A DNA stretch of 64,000 nucleotides, from positions 186,001-250,000 of the forward strand of contig NZ_JAIXHL010000003.1 of the NCBI RefSeq assembly GCF_030145815.1, given 5' to 3'. Both the position numbers and the translations under genes were made by a program. Position 1 is the stretch's first letter. Each line of letters begins with the position of its first letter. This DNA is from Sphingomonas sp. (lineage in GTDB: Bacteria > Pseudomonadota > Alphaproteobacteria > Sphingomonadales > Sphingomonadaceae). Positions 48,852 to 57,364 of the stretch are shown here, in pieces. The notes beneath the pieces were generated by a model that worked only from the letters and a program-made list of their open reading frames with translations, did no database searches and was not told where the DNA came from.

Positions 48852-50117
48852 ATGAAGTCTGTTTCCAAGGCTGCGCTTGCCGCGGCGGTTCTGCTGGCCG
48901 TGCCCTTTGCCGCGTCGGCACCCGCCGTCGCACAGAAAAAGCAGAAGGAAGAGGCGCCCAAGTACAAGCTGAGCGACGCCTTCCGCAAGTCGGCGACCGA
49001 GATCGAGGCGCTGATCAAAGCCAAGGACTATCAGGGCGCGGCGGGCAAGCTGGATGCGCTGGAGGCGCTGGCGACCAATGACGACGAGAAGTTCTTCGTC
49101 GCCAATTTCCGCCTGACCACCTCGGCGAACCTGAAGGACAATCCGACCACCATCCGCGCGCTCGACGCGCTGATCGCCAATCCGAAGAGCGATCCGGCGA
49201 ATCTGGGTCAGTATTATTTTTTCCGCGGCGACATCACGCAGGGCATGAAGAAGCCGGCTGAGGCAATCCCGTTCCTGCTGAAGGCGCGTGAGCTGGGCTA
49301 TGCGCCCAACGGTGCCAACCTCAACCTGCTGATCGCACAGGCACAGTTTGATGCCGGGCAGCTGGAAGCAGCGGTGAGCAGCATCGACGCCGCGATCAAG
49401 GTCGAGGAAGCGGCTGGCCGCAAGGCGCCGGTGGCATGGTACCGCATCGCGGTCGACCGCCTGTATCGCGGCGGCAAGAAGGCAGCGGCGAGCGAGTGGC
49501 TGGGGCGTCAGATGGCGGCCCACCCGAGCGCCGAGGGCTGGCGCGCGACGCTGCTGATCTACATGGAGCAGACCCGCGAAAAGGGTGTGCCGATGGACGC
49601 CGACCTGCAGCTCGACGTGCTCCGCCTGATGCGCGCGGCAAAGGCGATGGGCGGCGAGTTCGACTATCAGGAATATGCCGATCTGGCGCAGCGCCGCGGC
49701 CTTCCGTGGGAAGCGAAGGCAGTGATCGAGGAAGGTCGCGCGGCAGGCAAGATCCAGGCGACCAACGTGGCGATCAACGAGCTGTATCGCTCGGCAGTGG
49801 TGCGCGAAAAGGCCGAAGGGTCGCTGAGCGCCGAGGAAAAGACCGCCACTGCCGCAGCCAATGGCACGGCGGCGAAGAATGTCGCTGACGCCTATCTGGG
49901 CAGCCGCAACTTCACCAAGGCGGTCGAACTCTATCGCGTCGCGCTGCAAAAGGGTGGGGTGGACGCCAATCTGGTCAACACCCGCCTGGGCATCGCGCTG
50001 GCAATGCTGGGCCAGAAGGACGAAGCCAAGGCAGCGTTCGGGGCGGTGACCGCGCCGCCGCGTAATGAGATCGCCCGCTTCTGGACGACCTGGCTCGATC
50101 AGGCTCCGGCGGCCTGA
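48852..50117 (+). CDS. Exported tetratricopeptide-repeat protein
   Basis: This 421-residue protein has a cleavable signal peptide (KSVSKAALAAAVLLAVPFAA, with cleavage after SAPAVA). It consists mostly of helical TPR-like repeats, such as GQYYFFRGDITQGMKKPAEA, AQAQFDAGQLEAAVSSIDAA and FTKAVELYRVALQKGGVDAN. It is expected in the periplasm as a scaffold for envelope complexes; partners are unknown. A clear intrinsic terminator follows. Confidence 0.85.
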   Translation: MKSVSKAALAAAVLLAVPFAASAPAVAQKKQKEEAPKYKLSDAFRKSATEIEALIKAKDYQGAAGKLDALEALATNDDEKFFVANFRLTTSANLKDNPTTIRALDALIANPKSDPANLGQYYFFRGDITQGMKKPAEAIPFLLKARELGYAPNGANLNLLIAQAQFDAGQLEAAVSSIDAAIKVEEAAGRKAPVAWYRIAVDRLYRGGKKAAASEWLGRQMAAHPSAEGWRATLLIYMEQTREKGVPMDADLQLDVLRLMRAAKAMGGEFDYQEYADLAQRRGLPWEAKAVIEEGRAAGKIQATNVAINELYRSAVVREKAEGSLSAEEKTATAAANGTAAKNVADAYLGSRNFTKAVELYRVALQKGGVDANLVNTRLGIALAMLGQKDEAKAAFGAVTAPPRNEIARFWTTWLDQAPAA

Positions 50118-50141
50118 TTTCACGCTTACACCGAACCATGA

Positions 50142-50168
50142 GGGGCGGCCGCAGTGCCGCCCCTTTTT
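50142..50168 (+). terminator. Intrinsic terminator after the TPR gene
   Basis: GGGGCGGC at 50142-50149, loop CGCAGT, and GCCGCCCC at 50156-50163 form a perfect eight-pair stem followed by TTTTT. It lies between the stop at 50117 and the convergent Lrp-type stop at 50172. Confidence 0.88.
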
Positions 50169-50171
50169 GAT

Positions 50172-50633
50172 TCAGTCGACCGGTACGCCCGGCTGCGATT
50201 TCGACGTGCGGATGGTGAGCGACGTGCGGACGTGCGCGACATTGGGCGCGGTGGTCAGGCGGGTCGTGAGGAATTGCTGGAAGCTGCTGAGGTCGCGTGC
50301 GACGATCTTCAGGATGAAGTCGATATCGCCGTTGAGCATATAGCATTCGCGAATCTCGGGGATCGCGGCCACATGCGCCTCGAACGCCTCAAGATCGGAT
50401 TCGGCCTGGCTTTTGAGGCTGACCATGGCAAAGACGGTGATCGTATAGCCCAACCAATTGGGGTCGAGATCGGCGTGGTAGCCGCGGATCGCGCCCTTTT
50501 CTTCCAGCGCGCGGACCCGGCGCAGGCATGGTGGGGCGGTCAGCCCGACGCGATCGGCCAGTTCGACATTGGTCATCCGCCCGTCATTCTGCAGATGTGC
50601 CATGATCTGACGGTCGATATCGTCGAAAGCCAT
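50172..50633 (-). CDS. Lrp/AsnC-family transcriptional regulator
   Basis: This 153-residue protein has the winged helix start FDDIDRQIMAHLQNDGRMTN, then VELADRVGLTAPPCLRRVRA and LEEKGAIRGYHADLDPNWLG, and the RAM ligand domain (IPEIRECYMLNGDIDFILKI, then VAHVRTSLTIRTSK). These regulators respond to amino acids as octamers. The ATG at 50633 gives the canonical start. It diverges from a histidine-kinase-like gene. Confidence 0.95.
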   Translation of the reverse strand: MAFDDIDRQIMAHLQNDGRMTNVELADRVGLTAPPCLRRVRALEEKGAIRGYHADLDPNWLGYTITVFAMVSLKSQAESDLEAFEAHVAAIPEIRECYMLNGDIDFILKIVARDLSSFQQFLTTRLTTAPNVAHVRTSLTIRTSKSQPGVPVD

Positions 50634-50695
50634 TGATAATTCCCCTGCGCCACATGATTCGGTCGCACTGCGCGGGTTAGACATAATATAATTAC

Positions 50696-53077
50696 TTGCA
50701 AGCGCAATTGTCCCACTATGCGACGGCACGCTTTCGGGACGAATTCTCCTGTTTCCACGGGGGCTTCGCGCGGGTTAAGGAATCCTTACCGGCCGATTTC
50801 CGGCCCGACTGGGCAGACCGTTTTTTGCGTTACGACGACACCCTGGAGACCGTTCTGGCCGGCGATGTTTCGACATCGTTCGGTAAGGCGTCGGCGTGGC
50901 GTCAGCTGGTCGACCTGATCGGTCGGCGCCGGATAGCGGCGGATGCGCGCGCGTTCAACCTGCTGCGCAGGATTCGCGACGATGTGCCGATCGGCGTGCG
51001 GGCGGCGAGCGCCCGTGCGCTGGAACATGGCAACCCGCCCGCGCCGCTGGTCGCCCTGTGCGCGCTCGACCATATTTCGGTCGCCGCGCCGCTGTTGCGG
51101 ACGGCGCGGATGACGTCGGGGGAGTGGGTCGAGCTGTTGCCGCGCCTGTCTGCGGCGGCGCGATCGGTGCTCCGCGCCCGCCGCGACCTCCCGCCGGGAA
51201 TCGAGCGCGCGCTGGAGACGTTCGGGCCGGTCGATTTCGTGGTGACGGGGACAGTTGCGGAACCGGAAGTACTGGCACCGCACGAGCCGAATGCGGCGGC
51301 GTCCGACGCGGATCCTTTGGCAATGGTCGAACCTGACGCGGAACCTGTCGCCGAGAGCGATGCCGGACCGGGGGCGCTGCAGCCGTTGGCGGTCGAGCTC
51401 GATCCCGTCGCGGTAGATATGATCGCTGCCCCCGAGCCGGGCGCGGAATTCGACGCCGACCCGGTGGGTGTCGTTGAGCCGCTCACGCCCGTCGTGGTGG
51501 ATGCGGAACCCGCGCCGGTTGCTGATGCTCCGCTCGCTGCGGTCGATCTGCCGATCGAGCCGGTCGCAGCCGTCGAAGGTTCGGACGCCGCTGCCATCGC
51601 GAGCGGCGGATCGGTGCTGGATGCGGTGGCGCGGGTCGAATCGCGGGTGCGGATGCGGTTGCGTCCCGTGCTCGAACCGGTCGAGCCGCCGCAGGCCGCC
51701 GAAGTGCCCGCCAACACGCTGCCCTTCGTCTCGGTCGGCGCGGCGGCGCTGGCGATCCCTGTGGTGGCCCGTGCGCTGGAGGGTGAGGGGCAAAGCGAGC
51801 CGACCCCCGAGTCCGAGCCGACCCAAAGCGGGACCGACGCCGAACCGTCCGTCGCATTGCCCCTTGCTGCCGAGTCCAGCGACGGGCACGGCTCGCACAT
51901 GGATGACGTTTTCATTCTGGGTAGCGCGCAAGGCGATACGATTGCGCCGGACACGCCGCACGACGAACCGGCGGGGCCGTTCGAGATCGCCGAGGTCGTC
52001 GCGCGGATCGACGCCTTTTACACGTTGCAGCAGGAGCGCGCCGCACACGCGCCGCAACCGTTGCGCGTCGACGGATTCCGCTTCGAGACCGACGAGCAGG
52101 GCGTGATCCGCTGGGTCGAGGGCGTGTCGCGCGCGCCGCTGATCGGCCTGTCGCTGGAGCTCAATGCGTCGGACGGCGCTTCGCGCGCCGATGGCGTTGC
52201 GGCAGGAGCGCTGCGTCAGCGCGCCGTGTTCAGCGATGCGCGGCTGATCGTAGTTGGCGGATCGGATGCGGCCGGCGAGTGGCGGATTTCGGGTGCGCCG
52301 GCGTTTGACCGCGCGACCGGGCGCTTCTCGGGCTATCGCGGCACTGCGCGCCGCCCGCGGCGGGAGGAAAGCGCGGTGCCTTCGACGCCGCCGCCATCCA
52401 GCCCAGCGGCGGATTCGCTGCGCCAGTTGATGCACGAGCTGCGCACGCCGACCAACGCGATTGCCGGCTTTGCCGAGATGATCGAGCGCGAGATGCTCGG
52501 CGATGCGCCGCCAGTCTATCGCGAACGCGCGGGGACGATCCGAATGCACGCGCGCGCGCTGCTCGCGGCGATCGACGATCTGGATATCGCGGCGCGGATC
52601 GAGGCATCGGCGCTGACGCTCGGTTCGAGCGAGGTGACCTTACGGCCGTTGCTGTCGCGGATCGCCGACGATCTGGCGGCGCTGGCGGAGCTGCGTGGGG
52701 CCTGGATCGCGCTGCCGATCGACGACCCCGTGGTGCGCGGCGATTCGCGCGCGATCGAGCGGATGCTGTCGCGCCTGCTCGCCACCCTGTTGTCCGCCGC
52801 GCGCGATGGCGAACGGGTCGGGATCGCGATTGAGGAGGTTGGCGGGCTGGTAGCGATCGCATTCGACCGGCCCGACGCGTTGGCGGCGTATGAGGGCGAC
52901 GCGCTGTTCAACCTCGATGACGAGGATGAAGACGCGGCGCTGCTCGGCACAGGCTTTGCGCTGCGGCTGGTGCGCAACATCGCGCGCGAGCTGGGCGGAA
53001 GCCTGACGGTCACCGACGACGCGATCACCGTCGAGCTTGCCGCGATGGTAACCAAGTCTTTGGAACAGGCGCGCTAA
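50696..53077 (+). CDS. Histidine-kinase-like protein with degenerate ATPase domain
   Basis: This protein of up to 793 residues has an N-terminal helical region (about 1-190, HEAT/DUF2336-like: LLRRIRDDVPIGVRAASARA), a long acidic Ala/Pro/Glu linker (about 190-430), and a PAS-like segment with DEQGVIRWVEGVSRAPLIGL. A HisKA domain follows with His580 in SLRQLMHELRTPTNAIAGFA, and a C-terminal HATPase-like domain. The last keeps GTGFALRLVRNIARELGG, but the N-box reads RLLATLLSAARDG, so both usual asparagines are gone. No membrane helix was seen. The start is a TTG at 50696 and is uncertain. It could act as a phosphotransfer scaffold. Confidence 0.75.
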   Translation: MQAQLSHYATARFRDEFSCFHGGFARVKESLPADFRPDWADRFLRYDDTLETVLAGDVSTSFGKASAWRQLVDLIGRRRIAADARAFNLLRRIRDDVPIGVRAASARALEHGNPPAPLVALCALDHISVAAPLLRTARMTSGEWVELLPRLSAAARSVLRARRDLPPGIERALETFGPVDFVVTGTVAEPEVLAPHEPNAAASDADPLAMVEPDAEPVAESDAGPGALQPLAVELDPVAVDMIAAPEPGAEFDADPVGVVEPLTPVVVDAEPAPVADAPLAAVDLPIEPVAAVEGSDAAAIASGGSVLDAVARVESRVRMRLRPVLEPVEPPQAAEVPANTLPFVSVGAAALAIPVVARALEGEGQSEPTPESEPTQSGTDAEPSVALPLAAESSDGHGSHMDDVFILGSAQGDTIAPDTPHDEPAGPFEIAEVVARIDAFYTLQQERAAHAPQPLRVDGFRFETDEQGVIRWVEGVSRAPLIGLSLELNASDGASRADGVAAGALRQRAVFSDARLIVVGGSDAAGEWRISGAPAFDRATGRFSGYRGTARRPRREESAVPSTPPPSSPAADSLRQLMHELRTPTNAIAGFAEMIEREMLGDAPPVYRERAGTIRMHARALLAAIDDLDIAARIEASALTLGSSEVTLRPLLSRIADDLAALAELRGAWIALPIDDPVVRGDSRAIERMLSRLLATLLSAARDGERVGIAIEEVGGLVAIAFDRPDALAAYEGDALFNLDDEDEDAALLGTGFALRLVRNIARELGGSLTVTDDAITVELAAMVTKSLEQAR

Positions 53078-53087
53078 ACCAGCGCCT

Positions 53088-54128
53088 GTGAAGAACGCAG
53101 CGCAATCCCAGCCCGAACCGGGCGGCTATCGGCCGCCTGCACCGCCAGCCGACGCTGCCGTGCTGTGGCCGGACAGCTTCGGCACGCGCTTTGCGGTGTT
53201 CGTTGACACCGAGGAAGAGTTCGACTGGTCGCAGCCACTGGCGCGCGAAAACCGGGGGACGCGGGCGATGGATGCCTTGCCCGGCATCCATAAGCTGTTC
53301 GCCGATCATGGCGTTCCGGCGACCTATATGATCGACGATCCGATCGTCCGCTGTGCGCGCTCGGTCGATATTCTGAAAGAAATCATCGCGGATGGCGGCT
53401 CCGCGATCGGGTCGCAGCTCCACCCCTGGGTCAACCCGCCGCATGACGAGACGGTGAGCCCGCGCAACAGCTTCCTCGGCAATCTTCCGCGCGCGTTGCA
53501 GGGGGCAAAGATCGCAGCGCTGACGGACGGGATTGCCGACGCGTTCGGGCGGCGGCCGTTGATGATGCGCACCGGGCGCTATGGCCTTGGCCCCGACACG
53601 CTCGGCCTGCTGGCGGCGGCGGGGTATCGCGTCGATACCTCGATGCGGTCGGGTTATAGCTATGCCGTGGAGGGCGGGCCGGATTATCGCGCGATCCCCA
53701 ACCACGCCTTTGCGACGGGTGAGGGCGATCTGATCGAGATTCCGCTGACCACTATTTACACCGGCGCGTTGCGGCGCGGCGGGATCGGGTTGCATGAGGC
53801 GCTGGGCCGGGTGCCGCGCGGGCGGGGCATTGCGTCACGGCTCAAGCTTTCCTCCCGCGTCGCGCTGACGCCGGAAGACATGCCGATCGCGCTGGCGCTC
53901 GACGCGATTCGGGTGGCGGCGGCCGATGGGGTGCGGTTGCTGATGTTCTCCTACCATTCGCCATCGGCGGCGCCGGGCTACACGCCCTATGTCCGCGATG
54001 CGGCGGAGCTGGCCGGATTTCGGCGCTGGTGGGAGCGGGCGTTTGCCCTGCTGGACAAGCTTGGGATCGCACCGGCCTCGCACGATCAGATTCTCGCGGC
54101 GCTTGCGGGGGCGAGCGATCGCCCGTAA
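53088..54128 (+). CDS. Polysaccharide deacetylase-like protein
   Basis: This 346-residue protein contains FAVFVDTEEEFDWSQPLARE, in the NodB-motif-1 position (a DTEE variant), ATYMIDDPIVRCARSVDILK, GSQLHPWVNPPHDETVSPRN, with the metal-binding His in QLHPW, and the motif-3-like MMRTGRYGLG. A second His lies in LMFSYHSPS. These features fit the carbohydrate esterase 4 fold in a divergent form. It begins with GTG ten bases after the kinase-like gene. No exopolysaccharide genes adjoin it. Confidence 0.8.
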   Translation: MKNAAQSQPEPGGYRPPAPPADAAVLWPDSFGTRFAVFVDTEEEFDWSQPLARENRGTRAMDALPGIHKLFADHGVPATYMIDDPIVRCARSVDILKEIIADGGSAIGSQLHPWVNPPHDETVSPRNSFLGNLPRALQGAKIAALTDGIADAFGRRPLMMRTGRYGLGPDTLGLLAAAGYRVDTSMRSGYSYAVEGGPDYRAIPNHAFATGEGDLIEIPLTTIYTGALRRGGIGLHEALGRVPRGRGIASRLKLSSRVALTPEDMPIALALDAIRVAAADGVRLLMFSYHSPSAAPGYTPYVRDAAELAGFRRWWERAFALLDKLGIAPASHDQILAALAGASDRP

Positions 54129-54147
54129 TCGGCGGGTCGCGCTGGCG

Positions 54148-54224
54148 GGGCCTGTAGCTCAATTGGTTAGAGCTGGCCGCTCATAACGGCTAGGTTGCGG
54201 GTTCAAGTCCTGCCGGGCCCACCA
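54148..54224 (+). tRNA. tRNA-Ile2 (anticodon CAU, lysidine-modified type)
   Basis: The 77-base gene folds as a full cloverleaf. GGGCCTG pairs with CGGGCCC in the acceptor stem (one G-U), the D-arm is GCTC/GAGC, the anticodon stem is GGCCG/CGGCT with loop CTCATAA, and the T-arm is TTGCGGGTTCAAGTCCTGC-like, ending in encoded CCA. The anticodon is CAU. The GGGCC acceptor and the arms resemble isoleucine tRNA-2 genes of alphaproteobacteria, whose C34 is converted to lysidine to read AUA, more than elongator or initiator Met tRNA. Gene callers may label it Met. Confidence 0.85.
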
Positions 54225-54270
54225 GCGCATTGCCTTTAGGGTCAGACCTGTATAGGCGACCCGCTCGCGT

Positions 54271-54349
<79 letters not shown>

Positions 54350-54401
54350 ACCGCGAAAGCGTCGGACTTGCTGCACTGGCCGCTCCCGCGAACGCGCGCT
54401 A

Positions 54402-54842
54402 TCACCGCCGCCACATCCAGTTGGGGGCATGATGGCACGGGCACCGAAGGCGGCGAATGGCGGGGATTTGGGGTTTGAGGCATAGTTGTTCGCGGCGGCG
54501 GACAAGCTGCGCGGCAATACTCTGGCCAGTCAGTATCGTCGCCCGGCTCGGCGAACAAAGCGAGTGGTGACGACGGCGTTGGGGAAATACACCCCTTCCT
54601 TCCGCCAGCCGGTCGATGTTCGGGGTTTTGAGGCCGGGCTTGAGGAACCCCATCGTGTCATGGCGCAGGTCGTCGACCAGCACGAAGACGATGTTCATTG
54701 GATTGCCCTCACGCGCGCGGGCCGGCGGGGTCTGATCCTTACCAAGGCGCGGTGCGGGCTGGTTGCTCGCCTATGCCGCGGTGGCCAGCAGGACACCCAC
54801 CGCAAAGGCGGCGGTGCAAAGCGTGGCGCGCGGGCGGGTCAT
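54402..54842 (-). pseudogene. Exported sulfatase remnant with stop, frameshifts and lost 3' part
   Basis: From an ATG at 54842 the reading is MTRPRATLCTAAFAVGVLLA, a signal peptide, followed by an in-frame TAG at 54771-54773. It resumes in the same frame to NIVFVLVDDLRHDTMGFLKP and GLKTPNIDRLAE, the N-terminal metal-binding region of sulfatases. Then EGRGVFPQRRRHH replaces the family EGVxFPNAVVTT, which is recovered in another frame, so a +1 and a -1 shift are present. The formylglycine core SLCSPSRATILTGQ follows, but the remaining roughly 350 residues of the enzyme are missing. It overlaps the FGE-like gene (ATGA). It is non-functional as it stands. Confidence 0.85.
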
Positions 54843-55807
54843 GATGGCATGTCCTCCTGATTGTCTCGGATGATGCAACGAAAGCCGATATGGCTGGTCG
54901 AGCTGTCCACCGACTGCGGGTGGCGTGCGGCTGGCCGATAGCGCTGGCAGTAATTGGGGGCGCAAAGATGCGATCCGCCCTTGATCACCTTGCGGCCGAT
55001 CGGGACGTGCGGGGTGCAGGGATCGAGGCTTCCGCGCTCGCTGCCGCCGCGCGGGTTGGACGGCACGCAACAACTACCGGCAGGCTTCTGTTCGGGCTGG
55101 TGCAGCGCATACCAGTCCGCAGTCCATTCCCAGACATTGCCGATCATGTCGAACAGGCCATAGCCATTGGGCGGGTAGGTGCCGACCGGGGAGGTGCGCA
55201 GAAACCCGTCGGTCAGCAGGTTCTGATGCGGAAACGCGCCCTGCCAGAAATTGGCCAGCATCGCGCCCTGTGGCGCCAGTTCGTCGCCCCAGGCATAGTC
55301 GCTGCGATCAAGCCCGCCGCGCGCGGCAAATTCCCACTCGGCCTCGGTCGGCAGCGCCTTGCCCGCCCAGTCGGCATAGGCCTGTGCGTCCTCATAGGCG
55401 ATATGCACGACGGGATGGTCCCACAAATCGTCCAGCGTGCTGTCCGGGCCGTGCGGATGGCGCCAGTCGGTGCCGAAGCTGAATTCCCACCAGCGCGCAA
55501 AATCGCGCAGGTCGACCGGGCCGCGCGTCGGCATGAACAGGAGCGAGCCGGGCTTGGCGAGTTCGGGGGGCATGCCGGGATAATCGGCCGGGTCCGGCGC
55601 GATTTCGGCGAGCGTGCGGTGCCCCGTCGCGTCCACGAACCTGGCGAAATCGCGGTTGGTGACGGGCGTCTCGTCGATCCAGAAGCCATCGACCCGCACC
55701 TGCCGGACGGGCTGTTCCTCAGGGTAAAATCGGTCCGATCCCATGGCGAAGACGCCGCCCGGAATATGCCGCATGGCTTCGGTCGATGGGGCGCTGATCT
55801 CATTCAT
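54839..55807 (-). CDS. Formylglycine-generating enzyme (sulfatase-modifying factor) family protein
   Basis: This 322-residue protein has the FGE-sulfatase fold from end to end: MRHIPGGVFAMGSDRFYPEE, EQPVRQVRVDGFWIDETPVT, WDHPVVHIAYEDAQAYADWA, LPTEAEWEFAARGGLDRSDY, FDMIGNVWEWTADWY and KVIKGGSHLCAPNYCQRYRP. The last motif keeps both active-site cysteines of true formylglycine-generating enzymes, which convert the Cys of a CxPxR motif in sulfatases to formylglycine. Its presumed partner, the adjacent sulfatase, is a pseudogene. The ATG at 55807 was chosen; an upstream start at 55834 is possible. Confidence 0.92.
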   Translation of the reverse strand: MNEISAPSTEAMRHIPGGVFAMGSDRFYPEEQPVRQVRVDGFWIDETPVTNRDFARFVDATGHRTLAEIAPDPADYPGMPPELAKPGSLLFMPTRGPVDLRDFARWWEFSFGTDWRHPHGPDSTLDDLWDHPVVHIAYEDAQAYADWAGKALPTEAEWEFAARGGLDRSDYAWGDELAPQGAMLANFWQGAFPHQNLLTDGFLRTSPVGTYPPNGYGLFDMIGNVWEWTADWYALHQPEQKPAGSCCVPSNPRGGSERGSLDPCTPHVPIGRKVIKGGSHLCAPNYCQRYRPAARHPQSVDSSTSHIGFRCIIRDNQEDMPS

Positions 55808-56136
55808 CGCAGGCTGGTCCGCTGTTGGTCGCAACGGTCATGCGCTGCTGAGGCGGACCTTATCACCGCAGCTGCTCCAGTCCGCAAAGGGGGATCGACG
55901 GGGCTGTCACCGATGAAGCCGTTTATCATGCGGATGCCACCAAAGCTGATCGTTTATTGCGATGTAGCGTCACCTATCGAAGCTTCGGCGATAGTCGCCC
56001 GCGTTGGGAGGCGCGATCGATAGGCCCCCAGCTTGGACGCCATAGTGGATGTCATAATGTGGAGCGCATGGTAGAGACGTGCGCACGTCCTTGCGCGGTG
56101 TCGCTGGCGGGAAGGCGCGTAACTGGAAGGTCCATG
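55808..56136. other. Divergent intergenic region upstream of the RiPP operon
   Basis: This 329-base stretch separates the FGE-like gene from the first RiPP-cluster gene, so it should hold both promoters. CTATCG at 55974-55979 and CGATAG at 55989-55994 form a small stem, and another CGATAG occurs at 56018. A TTGGAC at 56033 and CATAAT at 56053 are promoter-like but spaced only 14 bases apart. I see no coding sequence in it. Confidence 0.4.
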
Positions 56137-57348
56137 ATGTTCGCGGTCGCAGCGCAATCCCGGGTGGATGACGAAGTGCCCCTCCCCGGATTCGCGCCAG
56201 AGTTGCGGTTCGTCGTTGCGGCGGCGCGATTGGCGAGTGGCGGTGCGGCAGGGCCCACGCTGGACCGAGCTGGCGCCCAGGTACGCAATTGGGACATCGT
56301 GCATCGCGGGCTTGCGCATCATGGTCTGGTCGGTCTTGCCGTTCCCGGGCTGTTGCGCACGCGCGCGGTGCCGGCGGCGATGGCGGCGCTGTTGACGTCG
56401 GAGCATGGCGCGCATGTCGTGGGCGTAATGCACCGGATGCGTGAGCTGGTGCGGATCGGGCGCGCGCTCGATGCGGCGGGAATCCGGCATCTGTTCATCA
56501 AGGGCATTGCGCTGTCGGTTCAGCTGCATGCCGACCCACTTGTGCGGGGCGGGCGGGACATCGATGTGATGATCGAGCGATCGCGCCTCCGGGATGCCGA
56601 GCAAATTCTGCGCGACTTGGACTATGAGCTGCCGATCCATGCGACCCCCGCCGATCCGGACGTAACCGAACCCGCCAAGGAAAGCGGTTGGGTGCATCGG
56701 GAGAGCCGCATCCTCGTCGAGCTGCACGATCGGTTGTGCGATAATCATGCGCTGTTGCCGTGGGATTTCGCGACATTGTGGGCGGAGCGCGAAACCGTGA
56801 CGATCGGCGGGATGGCGGTGCCGACGATGGCGCGGCGGCGGCTGCCCGTCTATCTCGCGGTGCATGGCATTCGGCATGGCTGGCAGCGGATGTTGTGGCT
56901 GGTCGATCTGGCGGCGGTGCTCGACACATCTGAAACCTGGGACGTTGCCCTCGACGATGCCGCCGCGCAGGGGCTGGAGGGCATGATGCTGCATGTCGGC
57001 TGGGCGCTGCATCACTGGCTCGGTCGGCCGGTGCCAGCCGAGATATCGGCGCGCGGGCGGCGGCGGGTCGATGTGCGGTTGCTCAACTGGCTGGTCGCAC
57101 GGTTTCAGCACGGACCGGACTGGTATGAGACGCTGCCGCGCAATTCGGTGCGGCGCTTCATCGCCGGAAGCGTGTGGAGTCGGGCGATCACCTATATGAT
57201 GAAGCCGTCCGGCGGGTTTTGGCGGCGTCAGCTCGCCTTCGATCTCAGCTCGCCGCAAGACCGCGCCGCATTCGCGCTACCCGATCGGCTGAACTGGCTT
57301 TATCCGCTGATCCGCCCGTTCGGCTGGGCGATCCGCCGCCTGCGTTGA
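56137..57348 (+). CDS. RiPP-cluster nucleotidyltransferase-like protein
   Basis: This 403-residue protein has a nucleotidyltransferase core: AAGIRHLFIKGIALSVQLHA, then PLVRGGRDIDVMIERSRLRD, whose GGRDIDV holds the hG-x-x-D-x-D metal site. It continues with a helical domain (LPVYLAVHGIRHGWQRMLWL). It matches the uncharacterised NTP_transf_5-type proteins that accompany lasso-peptide kinases. In the pseudomycoidin-type lasso system the equivalent protein elaborates the peptide after phosphorylation. The ATG at 56137 lies six bases after GGAAGG. It opens the rightward operon and the kinase starts 16 bases downstream. Confidence 0.8.
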   Translation: MFAVAAQSRVDDEVPLPGFAPELRFVVAAARLASGGAAGPTLDRAGAQVRNWDIVHRGLAHHGLVGLAVPGLLRTRAVPAAMAALLTSEHGAHVVGVMHRMRELVRIGRALDAAGIRHLFIKGIALSVQLHADPLVRGGRDIDVMIERSRLRDAEQILRDLDYELPIHATPADPDVTEPAKESGWVHRESRILVELHDRLCDNHALLPWDFATLWAERETVTIGGMAVPTMARRRLPVYLAVHGIRHGWQRMLWLVDLAAVLDTSETWDVALDDAAAQGLEGMMLHVGWALHHWLGRPVPAEISARGRRRVDVRLLNWLVARFQHGPDWYETLPRNSVRRFIAGSVWSRAITYMMKPSGGFWRRQLAFDLSSPQDRAAFALPDRLNWLYPLIRPFGWAIRRLR

Positions 57349-57364
57349 TAAGCTTCGGAGCATC

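Noticed and set aside
50786..52549. 587-codon - strand frame opposite the kinase-like gene
   Set aside because: Arg/His-rich shadow without motifs; the + frame has an H-box and a G2 box.
54148..54224. Labelling the CAU tRNA as elongator or initiator Met
   Set aside because: Acceptor GGGCC and arm sequences fit tRNA-Ile2 better; the initiator C1-A72 mismatch and three G-C anticodon pairs are absent.
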